DNA of 64,000 bases, from NCBI GenBank assembly GCA_030418545.1, contig QAIB01000014.1, positions 1-64,000 of the forward strand. The letters run 5' to 3'. Numbering within the stretch: the stretch's first letter is position 1; every line of letters begins with the position of its first letter. Made by a program: the position numbers and the translations under genes. This DNA comes from Xenophilus aerolatus. GTDB taxonomy: Bacteria; Pseudomonadota; Gammaproteobacteria; Burkholderiales; Burkholderiaceae_C. The notes below the pieces were generated by a model. That model did no database searches, was not told the origin of the DNA, and saw only the letters and a program-made list of their open reading frames with translations. Below, piece after piece: positions 35,270 through 46,034 of this stretch.

Positions 35270-37000
35270 TCAATGCCCCGACGCCCCCGCCGCCCCCAAC
35301 CCCGTCTCCGACCGCACCTGCTGCGCCGGGAATGCGGCGCGCTCAGCGGCCGCCTGCCGGCTGCGGTCCATCAGGCTGAACAGCCAGATGCCGACAAAAC
35401 CGATGGTCATGGAGAACAGGGCCGGCGACGCGTACGGGAAGAGCGCGGTGCCCTTGGGATTGCCCAGCGTGGCTTCCCACACCGAGGGCGAGACGATGGT
35501 CAGGCCGACCGAGGCGATGAGGCCCAGCGCGCCGCCGATGACGGCGCCCTTGGTGGTGCAGTCCTTCCACAGCACGCTCATGAACAGGACCGGGAAGTTG
35601 GCCGACGCGGCCACGGCAAAAGCCAGGCTGACCATGAAGGCGATGTTCTGCTTCTCGAAGGCGATGCCCAGCAGCACGGCGACGATGCCCAGCGCGATGG
35701 TGGTGATGCGTGAGACCTTGAGCTCGGCCTTGCTGTCGGCCTGGCCCTTCTTGACCAGGGTGGCGTACAGGTCGTGCGACACGGCCGACGCACCCGACAG
35801 CGTCAGGCCGGCCACCACCGCGAGGATGGTCGCGAAGGCCACGGCCGAGATGAAGCCGTAGAACACGTTGCCGCCCACCGACTTGGCCACCAGCACGGCC
35901 GCCATGTTGGTGGCGCCGGCGCCGCCGTGGATGACACCGGTCACCGTGTTGGCAAATTCCGGATTCGTCAGCACGAGGGTGATGGCGCCGAAGCCGATGA
36001 TGAAGATGAGCAAATAGAAGTACCCGATCCACACCGTGGCCCAGCCCACCGACTTGCGCGCCTCCTTGGCGTCGGGCACGGTGAAGAAGCGCATCAGGAT
36101 GTGCGGCAGGCCTGCCGTGCCGAACATCAGCGCCATGCCGAAGCTGATGGCCGAGATCGGGTCCTTCACGAAGCCGCCGGGGCCCATGATCGACAGGCCG
36201 ACGGCCTGCGCCTCGGCCGGGCTCTTGCCGGCGTTGGCCGCGATCTGGGTGCGCACCTCGACGGACTTGGCGAACAGCGCCTCGGGGCTGAAGTGGAAGG
36301 CCGCGAGCACCATGATGGCCATGAAGGTGACGCCGGCCAGCAGCAGGCAGGCCTTGATGATCTGCACCCAGGTGGTGGCGGTCATGCCGCCGAAGAGCAC
36401 GTAGATCATCATCAGCGCGCCGACGATGACCACCGCCACCCAGTAGTCCAGCCCGAAGAGCAGCTTGATGAGCTGGCCCGCGCCGACCATCTGGGCGATG
36501 AGGTAGAAGGCCACCACCACCAGGGTGCCGCTGGCCGCGAAGGCACGGATGGGCCCGGGCTTGAAGCGGTAGCCGGCCACGTCGGCAAAGGTGAACTTGC
36601 CCAGGTTGCGCAGCCGCTCGGCCATGAGGAAGGTGATGATGGGCCAGCCGACCAGGAAGCCGATGGAGTAGATCAGCCCGTCGTAGCCGGTGGCCATCAC
36701 CGCGGCCGAGATGCCGAGGAACGAAGCGGCCGACATGTAGTCGCCCGCGATGGCCAGCCCGTTCTGGAAGCCGGTGATGCCGCCCCCGGCGGTGTAGAAG
36801 TCGGCCGCCGACTTGGTCCGGGCCGCCGCCCACTTGGTGATGTAGAGCGTGCCCAGCACGAAGACGGTGAACATGCCGATGGCGATCCAGTTCGTCGGCT
36901 GCTTGGCGGCCTGGCCGACGTCGCCGCCGGCGGCATGGGCCAGGCCGGCGGCGAGGGTCGACAGGGTGACGGCAAGGCGTGCGAAGGTGGCGCGGTTCAT
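35270..37000 (-). CDS. actP: cation/acetate symporter ActP
   Basis: A 576-residue sodium:solute symporter of the SSS family with a cleavable signal peptide (AGLAHAAGG near residue 24) and 13 or so transmembrane helices. Typical acetate-permease features include [20 protein letters not shown] near residues 67-86, AASFLGISA, and [19 protein letters not shown] in the middle. It imports acetate and related short acids. Its start overlaps the DUF485 stop (ATGA), the standard actP-yjcH arrangement. Regulation by the adjacent response regulator/kinase pair is likely. Confidence 0.95.
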   Translation of the reverse strand: MNRATFARLAVTLSTLAAGLAHAAGGDVGQAAKQPTNWIAIGMFTVFVLGTLYITKWAAARTKSAADFYTAGGGITGFQNGLAIAGDYMSAASFLGISAAVMATGYDGLIYSIGFLVGWPIITFLMAERLRNLGKFTFADVAGYRFKPGPIRAFAASGTLVVVAFYLIAQMVGAGQLIKLLFGLDYWVAVVIVGALMMIYVLFGGMTATTWVQIIKACLLLAGVTFMAIMVLAAFHFSPEALFAKSVEVRTQIAANAGKSPAEAQAVGLSIMGPGGFVKDPISAISFGMALMFGTAGLPHILMRFFTVPDAKEARKSVGWATVWIGYFYLLIFIIGFGAITLVLTNPEFANTVTGVIHGGAGATNMAAVLVAKSVGGNVFYGFISAVAFATILAVVAGLTLSGASAVSHDLYATLVKKGQADSKAELKVSRITTIALGIVAVLLGIAFEKQNIAFMVSLAFAVAASANFPVLFMSVLWKDCTTKGAVIGGALGLIASVGLTIVSPSVWEATLGNPKGTALFPYASPALFSMTIGFVGIWLFSLMDRSRQAAAERAAFPAQQVRSETGLGAAGASGH

Positions 37001-37317
37001 TTCGTGGCCTCCTTCAGGATCTCGGCGGTCTCGCGGTCGAACTCGCCGTTCGCGCGGCGGATGTACAGCAGCGTGATGGCGATGGTGAAGACGATCACGC
37101 CCAGCCCGATCGGGATGCCCAGGGTGGTCACGCCGGCGCCGATGGGTTGCGCGAGGAAGGGCTTGTCGAAGGCGATGAGCGCGATGTAGCCGTAGTACAC
37201 GAGCAGCATCAGCACCGTGAGCACGATGCCGAAACGGTTGCGCTTGCGCTTGAGCGCGATGTACCTCGGGTGGGAGCCGATGCGCTGCGTGATGGTGTCT
37301 GCGGCAGGGTCGCTCAT
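36997..37317 (-). CDS. DUF485 inner-membrane protein (YjcH-like)
   Basis: A 106-residue membrane protein with two transmembrane helices (about residues 31-51 and 66-86) and the DUF485 motifs [14 protein letters not shown] and IRRANGEFD. It is always found upstream of acetate permease genes and is thought to help the carrier. GGAGAC lies upstream of the ATG at 37317, and the stop overlaps the actP start by four bases. A promoter for the pair should lie in 37318-37460. Confidence 0.92.
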   Translation of the reverse strand: MSDPAADTITQRIGSHPRYIALKRKRNRFGIVLTVLMLLVYYGYIALIAFDKPFLAQPIGAGVTTLGIPIGLGVIVFTIAITLLYIRRANGEFDRETAEILKEATK

Positions 37318-37460
37318 GAGGGTTGTCTCCTGGCATCTGGATTGAGCCTGGAGTGCATTCTTGGGGGCGCCGCCGCGGGCGTGGGCGCGGCGCAATCATT
37401 CGTCACAAGGCGCTCACAGACGCGCAACAAGGCTTGCGCGAAGCTGACGCATCGGGAAAG

Positions 37461-37524
37461 TAACGGATGTGACGAATTCGGCTGCAGCCCTTTCCGGGCG
37501 CGGGCTGCAGGCCGGTTGCACTTT
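37461..37524 (+). repeat. short dispersed hairpin repeat, copy C
   Basis: TAACGGATGTGACGAATTCG, then a near-perfect 10-bp stem (GGCTGCAGCCC against GGGCTGCAG-GCC) and GGTTGCACTTT. It lies 20 bases beyond the stop of the minus-strand response regulator gene and upstream of the DUF485-actP pair, so it separates the two transcripts. Confidence 0.75.
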
Positions 37525-37543
37525 GGGGTTTTCGGCCCGGGCG

Positions 37544-38320
37544 CTACTCCCAGCGCACGTCCGCCGCGAACAGGTAGCCCGCCCCGTACACCGTCTTGAT
37601 CACGGCCGGCTCGTGCGGGTCGGCCTCGATCTTCTTGCGCAGGCGCGAGATGCGCACGTCGATGCTGCGGTCGGTGGGCAGCAGGTCGCGCGCGCCCATG
37701 AGCTGCTCGCGCGTGAGGATCTGGTGCGGACGCTCGACGAAGCAGCGCAGCACCTGCGTCTCGGCGGTGCCCAGCAGGTGCTCGGTGCCGTCGGGCGCAC
37801 GCAGCAGGTTGGCGGCGCAGTCGATGCGCCATCCGTTGAAGCTGGCGTAGCGCCGGTGGCCCGGTGCCTGACCCGACGCCAGCGAACGGCGGCGCAGGAT
37901 GCTGCGCACCCGCGCCACCAGTTCGCGCGACTCGAAGGGCTTGGTCACGTAGTCGTCGCCGCCCAGCTCCAGGCCCATCACGCGGTCGGCGGGGTGGCCG
38001 CGGCCGGTGAGGATGAGCACGCCCGCGCTGCTGGCGGCGGTGATGCGGCGCATGAGGTCCAGCCCGTCCATGTCGGGCAGGCCCAGGTCGATGATGCACA
38101 GGTCGGGCTTTTCCAGCTGCAGCTGGCGCAGCACGGCGGCGCCGTTGCCGAAGGCCTGGCAGGCAAAGCCGAACTCCTTCAGCGCCGAGAGCACCAGCTT
38201 CGCCACCGCCGGGTCGTCCTCGACCACGTAGACCAGCGCCGGCGGGCTGCTGTCGTCGGCGCCGGCCACGCGGTGCCGGGTGCCGCCGGACACGGCGGCG
38301 TGGGGGTGATGGCTGTTCAT
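37544..38320 (-). CDS. OmpR family response regulator
   Basis: A 258-residue two-domain regulator. The receiver (about residues 29-145) has the acidic pair E34-D35-D36, phospho-acceptor D78 (CIIDLGLPDMDG), T105 and K127. The C-terminal winged helix (about 160-255) includes LTREQLMGARDLL and RSIDVRISRLRKKI. Its start overlaps the kinase stop (ATGA), so kinase and regulator are made together. Position between the actP and acs genes suggests control of acetate uptake and activation. That job is filled in some other bacteria by the unrelated CrbS/CrbR pair. Confidence 0.93.
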   Translation of the reverse strand: MNSHHPHAAVSGGTRHRVAGADDSSPPALVYVVEDDPAVAKLVLSALKEFGFACQAFGNGAAVLRQLQLEKPDLCIIDLGLPDMDGLDLMRRITAASSAGVLILTGRGHPADRVMGLELGGDDYVTKPFESRELVARVRSILRRRSLASGQAPGHRRYASFNGWRIDCAANLLRAPDGTEHLLGTAETQVLRCFVERPHQILTREQLMGARDLLPTDRSIDVRISRLRKKIEADPHEPAVIKTVYGAGYLFAADVRWE

Positions 38321-40311
38321 CGGGGACTTCTTCCTTCTTCGATGGCGCGCGCCAGCTGCTCGGCGGTGAAGGGCTTGGTCAACAGCGGCACGCCGGCCGG
38401 CCGCGCGATGTCGTCGGGCGCGTTGCCGCTCATCAGCACCACCACCGGCGGCTTCGACGCAGCGCGCGCCGCACGGGCCACGGCCACGCCGTCGACGGCG
38501 CCGGGCATGGCGACGTCGGACAGCACCAGTGCGATGCCGGGCGTGTGCCGCAGCAGCGTGAGCGCCTCGGCGCCGCCGTCGGCCTCCAGCACGGCGTAGC
38601 CCAGCTCGAGCAGGCTGCGGCGGATGACCCGACGCACCTGCGCGTCGTCGTCGACCAGCAGCGCCAAGCCCTGCTGTGCGCCGGGCGCCGCCGCCTCGCC
38701 CGCGGGCGGCGTCTCGTCGTCCGGCGGCTCGGTGGCGGGCAGCCACAGGGTGACGGTGGTGCCCTGCCCCGGCGCGCTGCGCAGGTCGATGGCGCCGCCG
38801 GACTGGCGGATGAAGCCGTACACCACCGCCATGCCCAGCCCGGTGCCGCTGCCGGGCTGCTTGGTGGTGAAGAAGGGCTCGAACACGCGCGCCACGGTGT
38901 CGGCGTCCATGCCGGCGCCATCGTCCTCCACCTCGATGCACACGCAGGCGCCGGGCGACATCTGCAGCGGCGTGGCGTGCGCCGCATCGAGCCGCGCGGC
39001 ACGGGCACGCAGCGTGATGCGCCCCAGCGGGCCGGTGGCGTCGCGTGCGTTGAGCACCAGGTTGATGAGCGCCTGCTCCAGCAGCGTGGCGTCGATCCAG
39101 GTCCACAGCGGCACGGGCCCGGGGTCGACCGTGAGCTTGAGCGTCTCGGGCAGCGAATGGCGCATCAGCCGCGCCACCGTGTCGACGAGCGCGCCGACGT
39201 GCACCGACGCGGCCTGCAGGGGCTGGCGCCGCGCGAAGCTCAGCAGCGCGCGCACCAGCTCGGCGCCGCGGCGCGCGGCGTCCAGCGCGGGCTGCACGTA
39301 CTCGGGCACGGCCTCGTCCTGCGGGCGGGCGTGCGCCAGCGCGTCGAGGTTGCCGATGACCACCGTGAGGATGTTGTTGAAGTCGTGCGCCAGGCCGCCG
39401 GTCAGGTGGCCCAGCGACTCGAGCTTCTGCGCCCGCGCCACCAGCGCCTGCGCGCGGCGCTGCTCGGTGATGTCGAAGGTCAGTTCGAAGCAGCCGGCGA
39501 CGCGGCCGTCCTCGGCGATCTCGGGCGCGAAGGAGGTGCGCACGATGCGGCGCTCGCCATGCTGCGTCGTCAGCTCGTAGGTGAAGCTCTGCGCCTCGCC
39601 GGCCATGGCGCGGCGCACGTGGGGGCGCACGATGGCGTAGACCGCCTCGCCCAGGAAGCGGCGCGCGCTCACCGACTCGGGCCGCGAGGTGTCGACGCCG
39701 AACCAGTCGGCGTACCCGCGGTTGAGGTAGCGGTACACGCGTTGCGCATCGAAGTACGCGACCAGCGCCGGGATGGAGTCCATGACCAGCCGCATGCGCT
39801 CCTCGCTCTGCTGCAGCTCGGCGGTGCGCGCGGCCACGCGGCTCTCGAGCTCGGCGTTCTGGCGGCGGATGGTGGCCTCGGCGCGGCGCCGCTCGGTCAC
39901 GTCGGAATACAGGGTGACGAAGCCGTGCCCCGGCACCGGCTGGCCGCGGATGCGCAGCACGGTGCCGTCGGGCCGCACGCGCTCGATGTCGTGCGGCGTG
40001 AAGAGGCGCGCCGCGGCGATGCGCTCGGCCACCTGCTGCTCGGGGTCGCCGGGGCCGTAGTCGCCGCGGCGGGCGTTGTACTCGATGAAGCTGCGAAAGG
40101 GCGCACCGAGCCGTGCCATGTCGGGCGGGAAGTCCAGCAGCGTGACGTAGGCGCGGTTCCAGGCCACCAGGCGCAGGTCGGCGTCGAAGATCGACAGGCC
40201 CTGCTCCAGCATGTCCAGGCCGGTCTGCAGGGTGAGGTAGCGCTCCAGCGGCGCCGGGGCGCCGGCCTCGTCGCCGGGCGCCGCTTCGGCGGGCCTGCAA
40301 ACATTCGTCAT
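38317..40311 (-). CDS. PAS-domain hybrid sensor histidine kinase
   Basis: A 664-residue soluble kinase. Two PAS domains cover about residues 25-145 (GLSIFDADLRLVAWN) and 165-290, with a coiled coil between them. HisKA has phospho-acceptor H309 (GLAHDFNN), HATPase shows GSGTGLGMAVV, and a C-terminal receiver (about 545-660) carries the acceptor in LSDVAMPG. No transmembrane segment is seen, so the signal is cytoplasmic. The gene is divergent from the ligase-acs operon (starts 120 bases apart) and overlaps its response regulator. The ATG at 40311 follows GGAG at a slightly long distance. Confidence 0.92.
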   Translation of the reverse strand: MTNVCRPAEAAPGDEAGAPAPLERYLTLQTGLDMLEQGLSIFDADLRLVAWNRAYVTLLDFPPDMARLGAPFRSFIEYNARRGDYGPGDPEQQVAERIAAARLFTPHDIERVRPDGTVLRIRGQPVPGHGFVTLYSDVTERRRAEATIRRQNAELESRVAARTAELQQSEERMRLVMDSIPALVAYFDAQRVYRYLNRGYADWFGVDTSRPESVSARRFLGEAVYAIVRPHVRRAMAGEAQSFTYELTTQHGERRIVRTSFAPEIAEDGRVAGCFELTFDITEQRRAQALVARAQKLESLGHLTGGLAHDFNNILTVVIGNLDALAHARPQDEAVPEYVQPALDAARRGAELVRALLSFARRQPLQAASVHVGALVDTVARLMRHSLPETLKLTVDPGPVPLWTWIDATLLEQALINLVLNARDATGPLGRITLRARAARLDAAHATPLQMSPGACVCIEVEDDGAGMDADTVARVFEPFFTTKQPGSGTGLGMAVVYGFIRQSGGAIDLRSAPGQGTTVTLWLPATEPPDDETPPAGEAAAPGAQQGLALLVDDDAQVRRVIRRSLLELGYAVLEADGGAEALTLLRHTPGIALVLSDVAMPGAVDGVAVARAARAASKPPVVVLMSGNAPDDIARPAGVPLLTKPFTAEQLARAIEEGRSPR

Positions 40312-40430
40312 ATTCCGGCGCGTCTCCTGCAATCTTCGTGGGTCATCCTTGCACCAGCACGGCCGGGAAGCCTGGCGGATGCCGCCCCCGGGCCGCAGGC
40401 ATTGTGATCCCAAGGGTGCAGGAGACGACA

Positions 40431-42074
40431 TTGACGCACATCAACCCGTACGAGCTGGGCCTGGACCGCAACCCGGCCAATTTCGTGGCGCTGACCCCGC
40501 TGTCCTTCCTGGCGCGGGCGGCGCACGTGCACCCGCAGCGCACTGCGCTGGTCTACGGCAAGCGGCGCCAGAGCTGGGCCCAGACGCATGCGCGCTGCCG
40601 GCGCCTGGCCGCTGCGCTGGCCGCGCGCGGCGTCGGCCCGGGCGACACGGTCGCCTGCATGCTGCCCAACGTGCCGGCCATGTACGAGGCGCATTTCGGC
40701 GTGCCGATGACCGGCGCCGTGCTCAACACGCTCAACACCCGGCTCGACGCGCAGGCCATCGCCTTCATGCTGCAGCACGGCGAGGCCAAGGTGCTGCTGA
40801 CCGACCGCGAGTTCGCCACCGTGGTCGGCCAGGCGCTGACGGCACTGGGCAGCCAACGGCCGCTGGTGATCGAGGTGGAGGACGACGCGGCGCCCGAGGG
40901 CGCGCGGCTGGGCGAGATCGGCTACGAGGACTTTCTGGCCACAGGCGACCCGGCCTTCGAGGGGCAGCCGCCGTCGGACGAGTGGAACGCCATCGCGCTC
41001 AACTACACCAGCGGCACCACCGGCAACCCCAAGGGCGTGGTGACGCACCACCGCGGCGCCTACCTCAACGCCGCCAGCAACGCGCTGGCCTGGAACCTGC
41101 CCGACGGCGCGGTCTACCTGTGGACGCTGCCGATGTTCCACTGCAACGGCTGGTGCTTCCCGTGGACCACGGCGCTGATGGCCTGCACCAGCGTGTGCCT
41201 GCGGCGGGTCGATCCGGCGGTGATCTTTCCACTGATCCGCGAGCACCGCGTCACGCACCTGTGCGGCGCACCGATCGTGTACAGCCTGCTGATTGCCGCG
41301 CCACCAGCGCTCAGGGAGGGCATCGGTCACCCGGTGCAGGGCCTGGTGGCCGGCGCCGCGCCGCCTGCGGCCGTCATCGAAGGCTGCGAGGCGGCCGGCA
41401 TCGCCATCACCCACGTCTACGGCCTGACGGAGGTGTACGGCCCCTCGGCCGTGTGCGCCAAGAAGCCCGAGTGGCAGGACCTGCCGCCCGTCGAGCGCGC
41501 CCGCATGAACGGCCGCCAGGGCGTGCCCTACCCGCTGCAGGAGGCCGTGACGGTGCTCGACCCGCAGACGCTGCAGCCCGTGCCGGCCGACGGCGAGACC
41601 ATCGGCGAGATCTTCTTCCGCGGCAACGCGGTGATGAAGGGCTACCTCAAGAACCCCTCGGCCACCGCGGAGGCCTTTGCCGGCGGCTGGTTCCACACCG
41701 GCGACCTGGGCGTGTGCCACCCCGACGGCTACGTGAAGATCACCGACCGCAGCAAGGACGTGATCATCTCGGGAGGCGAGAACATCTCCTCCATCGAGGT
41801 GGAGGACGCGCTCCACCACCACCCCGGCGTGATGACCGCCGCCGTGGTCGCGCTGCCCGACGCGAAATGGGGCGAGGTGCCCTGCGCCTTCGTCGAGCTC
41901 AAGCCCGGCGTGCAGGTGGGCGAGGCCGAGCTGCTCGACTTCTGCAAGCCGCTGCTGGCGCGCTTCAAGCTGCCCAAGCGCATCGTCTTCGGCGAGCTTC
42001 CCAAGACCTCGACCGGAAAGATCCAGAAGTTCGTTCTGCGCGAGCGCGTGCAGTCGGCCCGCGCCATCGAGTGA
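40431..42074 (+). CDS. AMP-dependent medium/short-chain acyl-CoA ligase
   Basis: A 547-residue ANL-superfamily ligase. It has P-loop [11 protein letters not shown] near residues 189-199, [11 protein letters not shown] near 330, [11 protein letters not shown], and the C-terminal catalytic lysine motif KTSTGKIQK near 525-533. The type resembles methylmercaptopropionate/medium-chain acyl-CoA ligases (DmdB/AlkK-like). The start is TTG at 40431, placed by GCAGGAGACGACA directly upstream; no ATG in frame is better. It is 52 bases ahead of acs and in the same direction, so both are probably co-expressed and controlled by the divergent kinase-regulator pair. Confidence 0.9.
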   Translation: MTHINPYELGLDRNPANFVALTPLSFLARAAHVHPQRTALVYGKRRQSWAQTHARCRRLAAALAARGVGPGDTVACMLPNVPAMYEAHFGVPMTGAVLNTLNTRLDAQAIAFMLQHGEAKVLLTDREFATVVGQALTALGSQRPLVIEVEDDAAPEGARLGEIGYEDFLATGDPAFEGQPPSDEWNAIALNYTSGTTGNPKGVVTHHRGAYLNAASNALAWNLPDGAVYLWTLPMFHCNGWCFPWTTALMACTSVCLRRVDPAVIFPLIREHRVTHLCGAPIVYSLLIAAPPALREGIGHPVQGLVAGAAPPAAVIEGCEAAGIAITHVYGLTEVYGPSAVCAKKPEWQDLPPVERARMNGRQGVPYPLQEAVTVLDPQTLQPVPADGETIGEIFFRGNAVMKGYLKNPSATAEAFAGGWFHTGDLGVCHPDGYVKITDRSKDVIISGGENISSIEVEDALHHHPGVMTAAVVALPDAKWGEVPCAFVELKPGVQVGEAELLDFCKPLLARFKLPKRIVFGELPKTSTGKIQKFVLRERVQSARAIE

Positions 42075-42126
42075 GCACCGCCCCACCCCTCTTTTGCCTC
42101 TTCTTCCCCCTGCCAGGAGACCGACC

Positions 42127-44103
42127 ATGAGCGACACCCCCCACGCCACCGCCCTGTACGAGCCGCCGGCCGAGCTGGCCCGCCATGCCCGCGTGGCGGG
42201 CCGCGCCGCCTACGACGCGCTGGTGGCCGAGGCCGAGGCCGACCCCGAGGCCTACTGGGGCCGCCTGGCCCGCGAGTTCGTGGGTTGGAAGAGGCCCTTC
42301 ACCCGCGTGCTCGACGAAAGCAAGGCGCCCTTCTACGAATGGTTCAACGACGGCACGCTCAACGCGAGCTGGAACTGCCTGGAGCGCAACATCGAGCGCG
42401 GTCTGGGCGAGAAGACCGCCATCGTCTTCGAAGCCGACGACGGCGCCGTGACCCGCGTCAGCTACCGCGAACTGCTCGCACGCACCAACCGCATCGCCAA
42501 CGCGCTGAAGTCGCTGGGCGTGAAGAAGGGCGATCGCGTGGTGATCTACATGGCCATGGGCATCGAGGGCGTGGCCGCCATGCAGGCGTGCGCGCGCATC
42601 GGCGCCATCCACTCGGTGGTGTTCGGCGGCTTCTCGGCCCACGCCCTGCGCGACCGCATCGCCGACACCGGCGCCAGTGTCGTCATCACCGCCGACCAGC
42701 AGGTGCGCGGCGGCAAGCAGCTGCCGCTGAAGGCCATCGTCGACGAGGCGCTGGCCCAGGGCGGATGCGCCAGCGTGCGGCAGGTGCTGGTGGCGCGGCG
42801 CACCGGCGCGGCCGTGCCCTTCCAGGTGCCGCGCGACCTGTGGCTGCACGAGCTGACCGAGGCCCAGAGCGAGCAGTGCGAACCCGAGTGGGTGGAGGCG
42901 GAGCACCCGCTCTTCCTGCTCTACACCTCGGGCTCCACCGGCACGCCGAAGGGCGTGCAGCACGCCACCGGCGGCTACCTGCTGCACGCAGCCCTGACCT
43001 GCGCCTGGACCTTCGACCTCCAACCCGAGGACGTGTTCTGGTGCACCGCCGACATCGGCTGGGTGACCGGCCACACCTACATCGCCTACGGCCCGCTGGC
43101 GCTGGGCGCGACGCAGGTCGTGTTCGAGGGCGTGCCCACCTACCCGGACGCCGGCCGCTTCTGGCAGATGATCCAGGACCACGGCGTGACGGTGTTCTAC
43201 ACCGCGCCCACCGCGATCCGCTCGCTCATCAAGGCGGCCGAGGGCAACGAGGCGGTGCACCCCGCGCGCTACGACCTCACGAGCCTGCGCATCCTCGGCT
43301 CGGTGGGCGAACCCATCAACCCCGCCGCCTGGGAGTGGTACCACCGCCACGTGGGCGGCGGCCGCTGCCCGATCGTCGACACCTTCTGGCAGACCGAGAC
43401 CGGCGGCCACATGATCACGCCGCTGCCCGGCGCGACGGCGCTGGTGCCGGGCTCGTGCACCCTGCCCTTCCCGGGCATCGCCGCGGCGGTGGTCGACGAG
43501 ACGGGCAACGAGCTGCCCTGGGGCCAGGGCGGCATCCTGGTGGTCAAGCGGCCGTGGCCCTCGATGATCCGCACCATCTGGGGCAACCCCGAGCGCTTCC
43601 GCAAGGGCTACTACCCCGAGGAGTTCCAGGGCCGCTACTACCTGGCCGGCGACGGCGCGATCCGCGACGCGAAGACCGGCTACTTCACCATCACCGGCCG
43701 CATCGACGACGTGCTCAACGTGAGCGGCCACCGCATGGGCACGATGGAGATCGAGTCGGCCCTGGTCGCCAAGACGGACCTCGTGGCCGAGGCGGCGGTG
43801 GTGGGCCGCCCCGACGACACCACCGGCGAGGCCATCTGCGCCTTCGTCGTGCTGAAGCGCCCGCGCCCCACCGGCGAGGAAGCCAAGGCCATCGCCAACG
43901 AGCTGCGCAACTGGGTGGCCAAGGAGATCGGCCCCATCGCCAAGCCCAAGGACATCCGCTTCGGCGACAACCTGCCCAAGACCCGCAGCGGCAAGATCAT
44001 GCGGCGCCTGCTGCGTTCGATCGCCAAGGGCGAGGCGATCACGCAGGACACGTCGACATTGGAGAATCCGGCCATCCTGGAGCAGTTGGCGCAGACGAAC
44101 TGA
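42127..44103 (+). CDS. acs: acetyl-CoA synthetase
   Basis: A 658-residue acetate-CoA ligase of normal family length. Signatures are the N-terminal [20 protein letters not shown] block, the P-loop [25 protein letters not shown] in the adenylation domain, ISGHRMGT-like [12 protein letters not shown], and the acetylation/catalytic lysine K623 in TRSGKIMRR. It converts acetate, ATP and CoA to acetyl-CoA in the cytoplasm. AGGAG lies 8 bases upstream of the ATG. Together with ActP it completes an acetate assimilation unit. Propionate could also be used; motif reading favours acetate. Confidence 0.93.
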   Translation: MSDTPHATALYEPPAELARHARVAGRAAYDALVAEAEADPEAYWGRLAREFVGWKRPFTRVLDESKAPFYEWFNDGTLNASWNCLERNIERGLGEKTAIVFEADDGAVTRVSYRELLARTNRIANALKSLGVKKGDRVVIYMAMGIEGVAAMQACARIGAIHSVVFGGFSAHALRDRIADTGASVVITADQQVRGGKQLPLKAIVDEALAQGGCASVRQVLVARRTGAAVPFQVPRDLWLHELTEAQSEQCEPEWVEAEHPLFLLYTSGSTGTPKGVQHATGGYLLHAALTCAWTFDLQPEDVFWCTADIGWVTGHTYIAYGPLALGATQVVFEGVPTYPDAGRFWQMIQDHGVTVFYTAPTAIRSLIKAAEGNEAVHPARYDLTSLRILGSVGEPINPAAWEWYHRHVGGGRCPIVDTFWQTETGGHMITPLPGATALVPGSCTLPFPGIAAAVVDETGNELPWGQGGILVVKRPWPSMIRTIWGNPERFRKGYYPEEFQGRYYLAGDGAIRDAKTGYFTITGRIDDVLNVSGHRMGTMEIESALVAKTDLVAEAAVVGRPDDTTGEAICAFVVLKRPRPTGEEAKAIANELRNWVAKEIGPIAKPKDIRFGDNLPKTRSGKIMRRLLRSIAKGEAITQDTSTLENPAILEQLAQTN

Positions 44104-44163
44104 GCCTTTGGCTCACTGGCCGCCTCGGATAATGGGCAGGCATCTCCATGGCCCTGCCTGCCC

Positions 44164-45090
44164 ATGATCCTCAACCTGCGAGAACTCCAAGCCTTCAAGG
44201 CGATCGCCGAACTCGGCTCGCTGGGCAAGGCCGCGGACGCCCTGAACCTCACGCAGCCCGCGCTGACGCGAACGCTCAAGCGCCTGGAGCATCAGCTGGG
44301 CGTCTCCCTGTTCGAGCGCCACGCGCATGGCACCACGCTGACGGAATACGGCCGCGCACTCGAACCCCACGCGAGCCTGATGCTGGCCGAATCACTCAAC
44401 GCCACGCGTGAACTGCGCGAGATGCTGGGCCACGAGCGCGGCGTGGTGCGCGTGGGCACGGTGGCCAGCGCGGTCGAGAACTTCCTGCCCGAGGCCATCG
44501 CCCGCCTGACGGCGGAGCGCCCGGGCCTGCAGGTCCACATCGTCGAAGGGCTGGCCGACACGCTCGCCGTGCAACTCGCCAAGGGCGACGTCGACTTGGT
44601 GATCGGCTTCGCGATGCCGCAGACCGAAGGGGTGAGCCTGGTGTCGGAAAGCGAGTGGCAGGAGGGCTGCCACATCGTGTGCGCGGCCGACCACCCGCTG
44701 CGCGAACGCGGACGGCTGACGCTGGCGCAGCTCGACGGCCAGCGCTGGGCCCTGCCGCCCCGCCGCACCGGCCCGCACGAGGAATGGCAGCAGATGTTCT
44801 GGAGCCGCGGGCTGACGGCCCCGCCGGTGGCCGTCGAGACGGGGTCGATCAACGCGATCCGCGCCCTGGTGCTGCGTTGCGGCTTCCTGAGCTGGATGCC
44901 GCGCCTGCTGCTCGGAGACGGCCTGGGCGCCATGTCCAGGCTGCATGTGCTGGACGTGGAGGGGGTGCGTGGCGCCCGCACTTTCGCGCTCTACCAGCGC
45001 CGCCACGGCACGCTGTCGGCGGCCACCGTGCGGCTGCGCGACGACCTGCTGCAGCGAATCCGCGCCCTGCCGCGCACGGCAGCGGGTTAA
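44164..45090 (+). CDS. LysR family transcriptional regulator
   Basis: A 308-residue LysR-type regulator. The DNA-binding domain covers residues 1-65 (SLGKAADALNLTQPALTRTL), and VRVGTVASAVENFLPEA opens the ligand-binding domain near residue 94. It follows acs by 60 bases but is more likely tied to the downstream class II aldolase and Bug genes, 111 bases away and in the same direction. The family resembles CynR/GalR-type organic-acid regulators. Its effector is unknown. Confidence 0.92.
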   Translation: MILNLRELQAFKAIAELGSLGKAADALNLTQPALTRTLKRLEHQLGVSLFERHAHGTTLTEYGRALEPHASLMLAESLNATRELREMLGHERGVVRVGTVASAVENFLPEAIARLTAERPGLQVHIVEGLADTLAVQLAKGDVDLVIGFAMPQTEGVSLVSESEWQEGCHIVCAADHPLRERGRLTLAQLDGQRWALPPRRTGPHEEWQQMFWSRGLTAPPVAVETGSINAIRALVLRCGFLSWMPRLLLGDGLGAMSRLHVLDVEGVRGARTFALYQRRHGTLSAATVRLRDDLLQRIRALPRTAAG

Positions 45091-45201
45091 CCCTCATGCC
45101 GGGCGGTCATGCCTTGGCCGCCAAAAGTCATGGGTGCGGCGCGGCTGCCGTTCCTAGACTCGCCTGCGTTGCAAACCCCACACGGAAGCGAGTCGATCAC
45201 C

Positions 45202-45990
45202 ATGCAGGACCACGAATGGGCCCAGGCGCTGGAGCAGCGTCGCCACACCGTACGTCAACAGGTCAGCGCCGAGGAGTGGGCGGCCCGCGAGGACCTCGCG
45301 GCCTGCTACCGGCTGTGCGTGCACTACCGCATGACGGACATGATCTACAACCACATCTCGCTGCGCGTGCCGGGGCGACATGACCAGTTCCTGATCAACG
45401 CCTTCGGCCTCCTGTATTCCGAGGTCAGCGCCTCCAACCTGATCAAAGTCGACATCGAGGGACGCGTGGTGGAGGACACGACCCTCGAGGCCAATCCGGC
45501 CGGTTTCGTCATCCATGCGGCCGTGCACAAGGCGCGGCCCGACGTGGACTGCGTGTTCCACACCCACACCCGCGCAGGCGTGGCGGTGTCGGCGCAGCGC
45601 GACGGCCTGCTGCCGATCTCGCAGCATGCGATGCGCTTCCACAACCGGGTCGGCTACCACGACTACGAGGGCATCGCGCTCGACACCGACGAGCAGCGCC
45701 GGCTCGTCGCGGACCTGGGGCCGCACAAGGTGCTGATCCTGCGCAACCACGGCCTGCTCACCGCCGGGGCGACCGTGCGCGATGCCTTCGAGGAGATGTA
45801 CTACCTCGAGCTGGCTTGCCAGATCCAGCTGGACGCGACCGCCGCCGGCACGCCGCTGGTGCGCCCGCCCGAAGCGGTGTGCGAACACGCGGCGCAGCAG
45901 TTCGCAAACTCCAACAGCTACATCCGCAACCGGGACTGGCAGGCGCTGCGGCGCATGCTGGACCAGCACGACCCGAGCTACCGCCACTGA
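45202..45990 (+). CDS. class II aldolase/adducin family protein
   Basis: A 262-residue zinc-dependent class II aldolase-fold enzyme. Visible metal-site features are YNHISLRVPG near residue 49, the HTHT motif near 115 (FHTHTRAG) and LRNHGLLTAG near 183. It has no signal peptide. The family covers fuculose-phosphate aldolase, ribulose-5-phosphate epimerase and decarboxylases, and many members act on hydroxy-acids. Between a LysR gene and a Bug gene 44 bases ahead, it probably processes the ligand of that binding protein. Confidence 0.9.
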   Translation: MQDHEWAQALEQRRHTVRQQVSAEEWAAREDLAACYRLCVHYRMTDMIYNHISLRVPGRHDQFLINAFGLLYSEVSASNLIKVDIEGRVVEDTTLEANPAGFVIHAAVHKARPDVDCVFHTHTRAGVAVSAQRDGLLPISQHAMRFHNRVGYHDYEGIALDTDEQRRLVADLGPHKVLILRNHGLLTAGATVRDAFEEMYYLELACQIQLDATAAGTPLVRPPEAVCEHAAQQFANSNSYIRNRDWQALRRMLDQHDPSYRH

Positions 45991-46034
45991 GGCCGGCAAC
46001 CGGCCCTGTTCCGAATTCAATCCAAGGAGACAAC

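Noticed and set aside
37544-40300. A single 918-codon frame seeming to fuse the kinase and response regulator
   Set aside because: The upstream part is an out-of-frame reading of the kinase gene, arginine- and alanine-rich without motifs. The true genes overlap by four bases in different frames.
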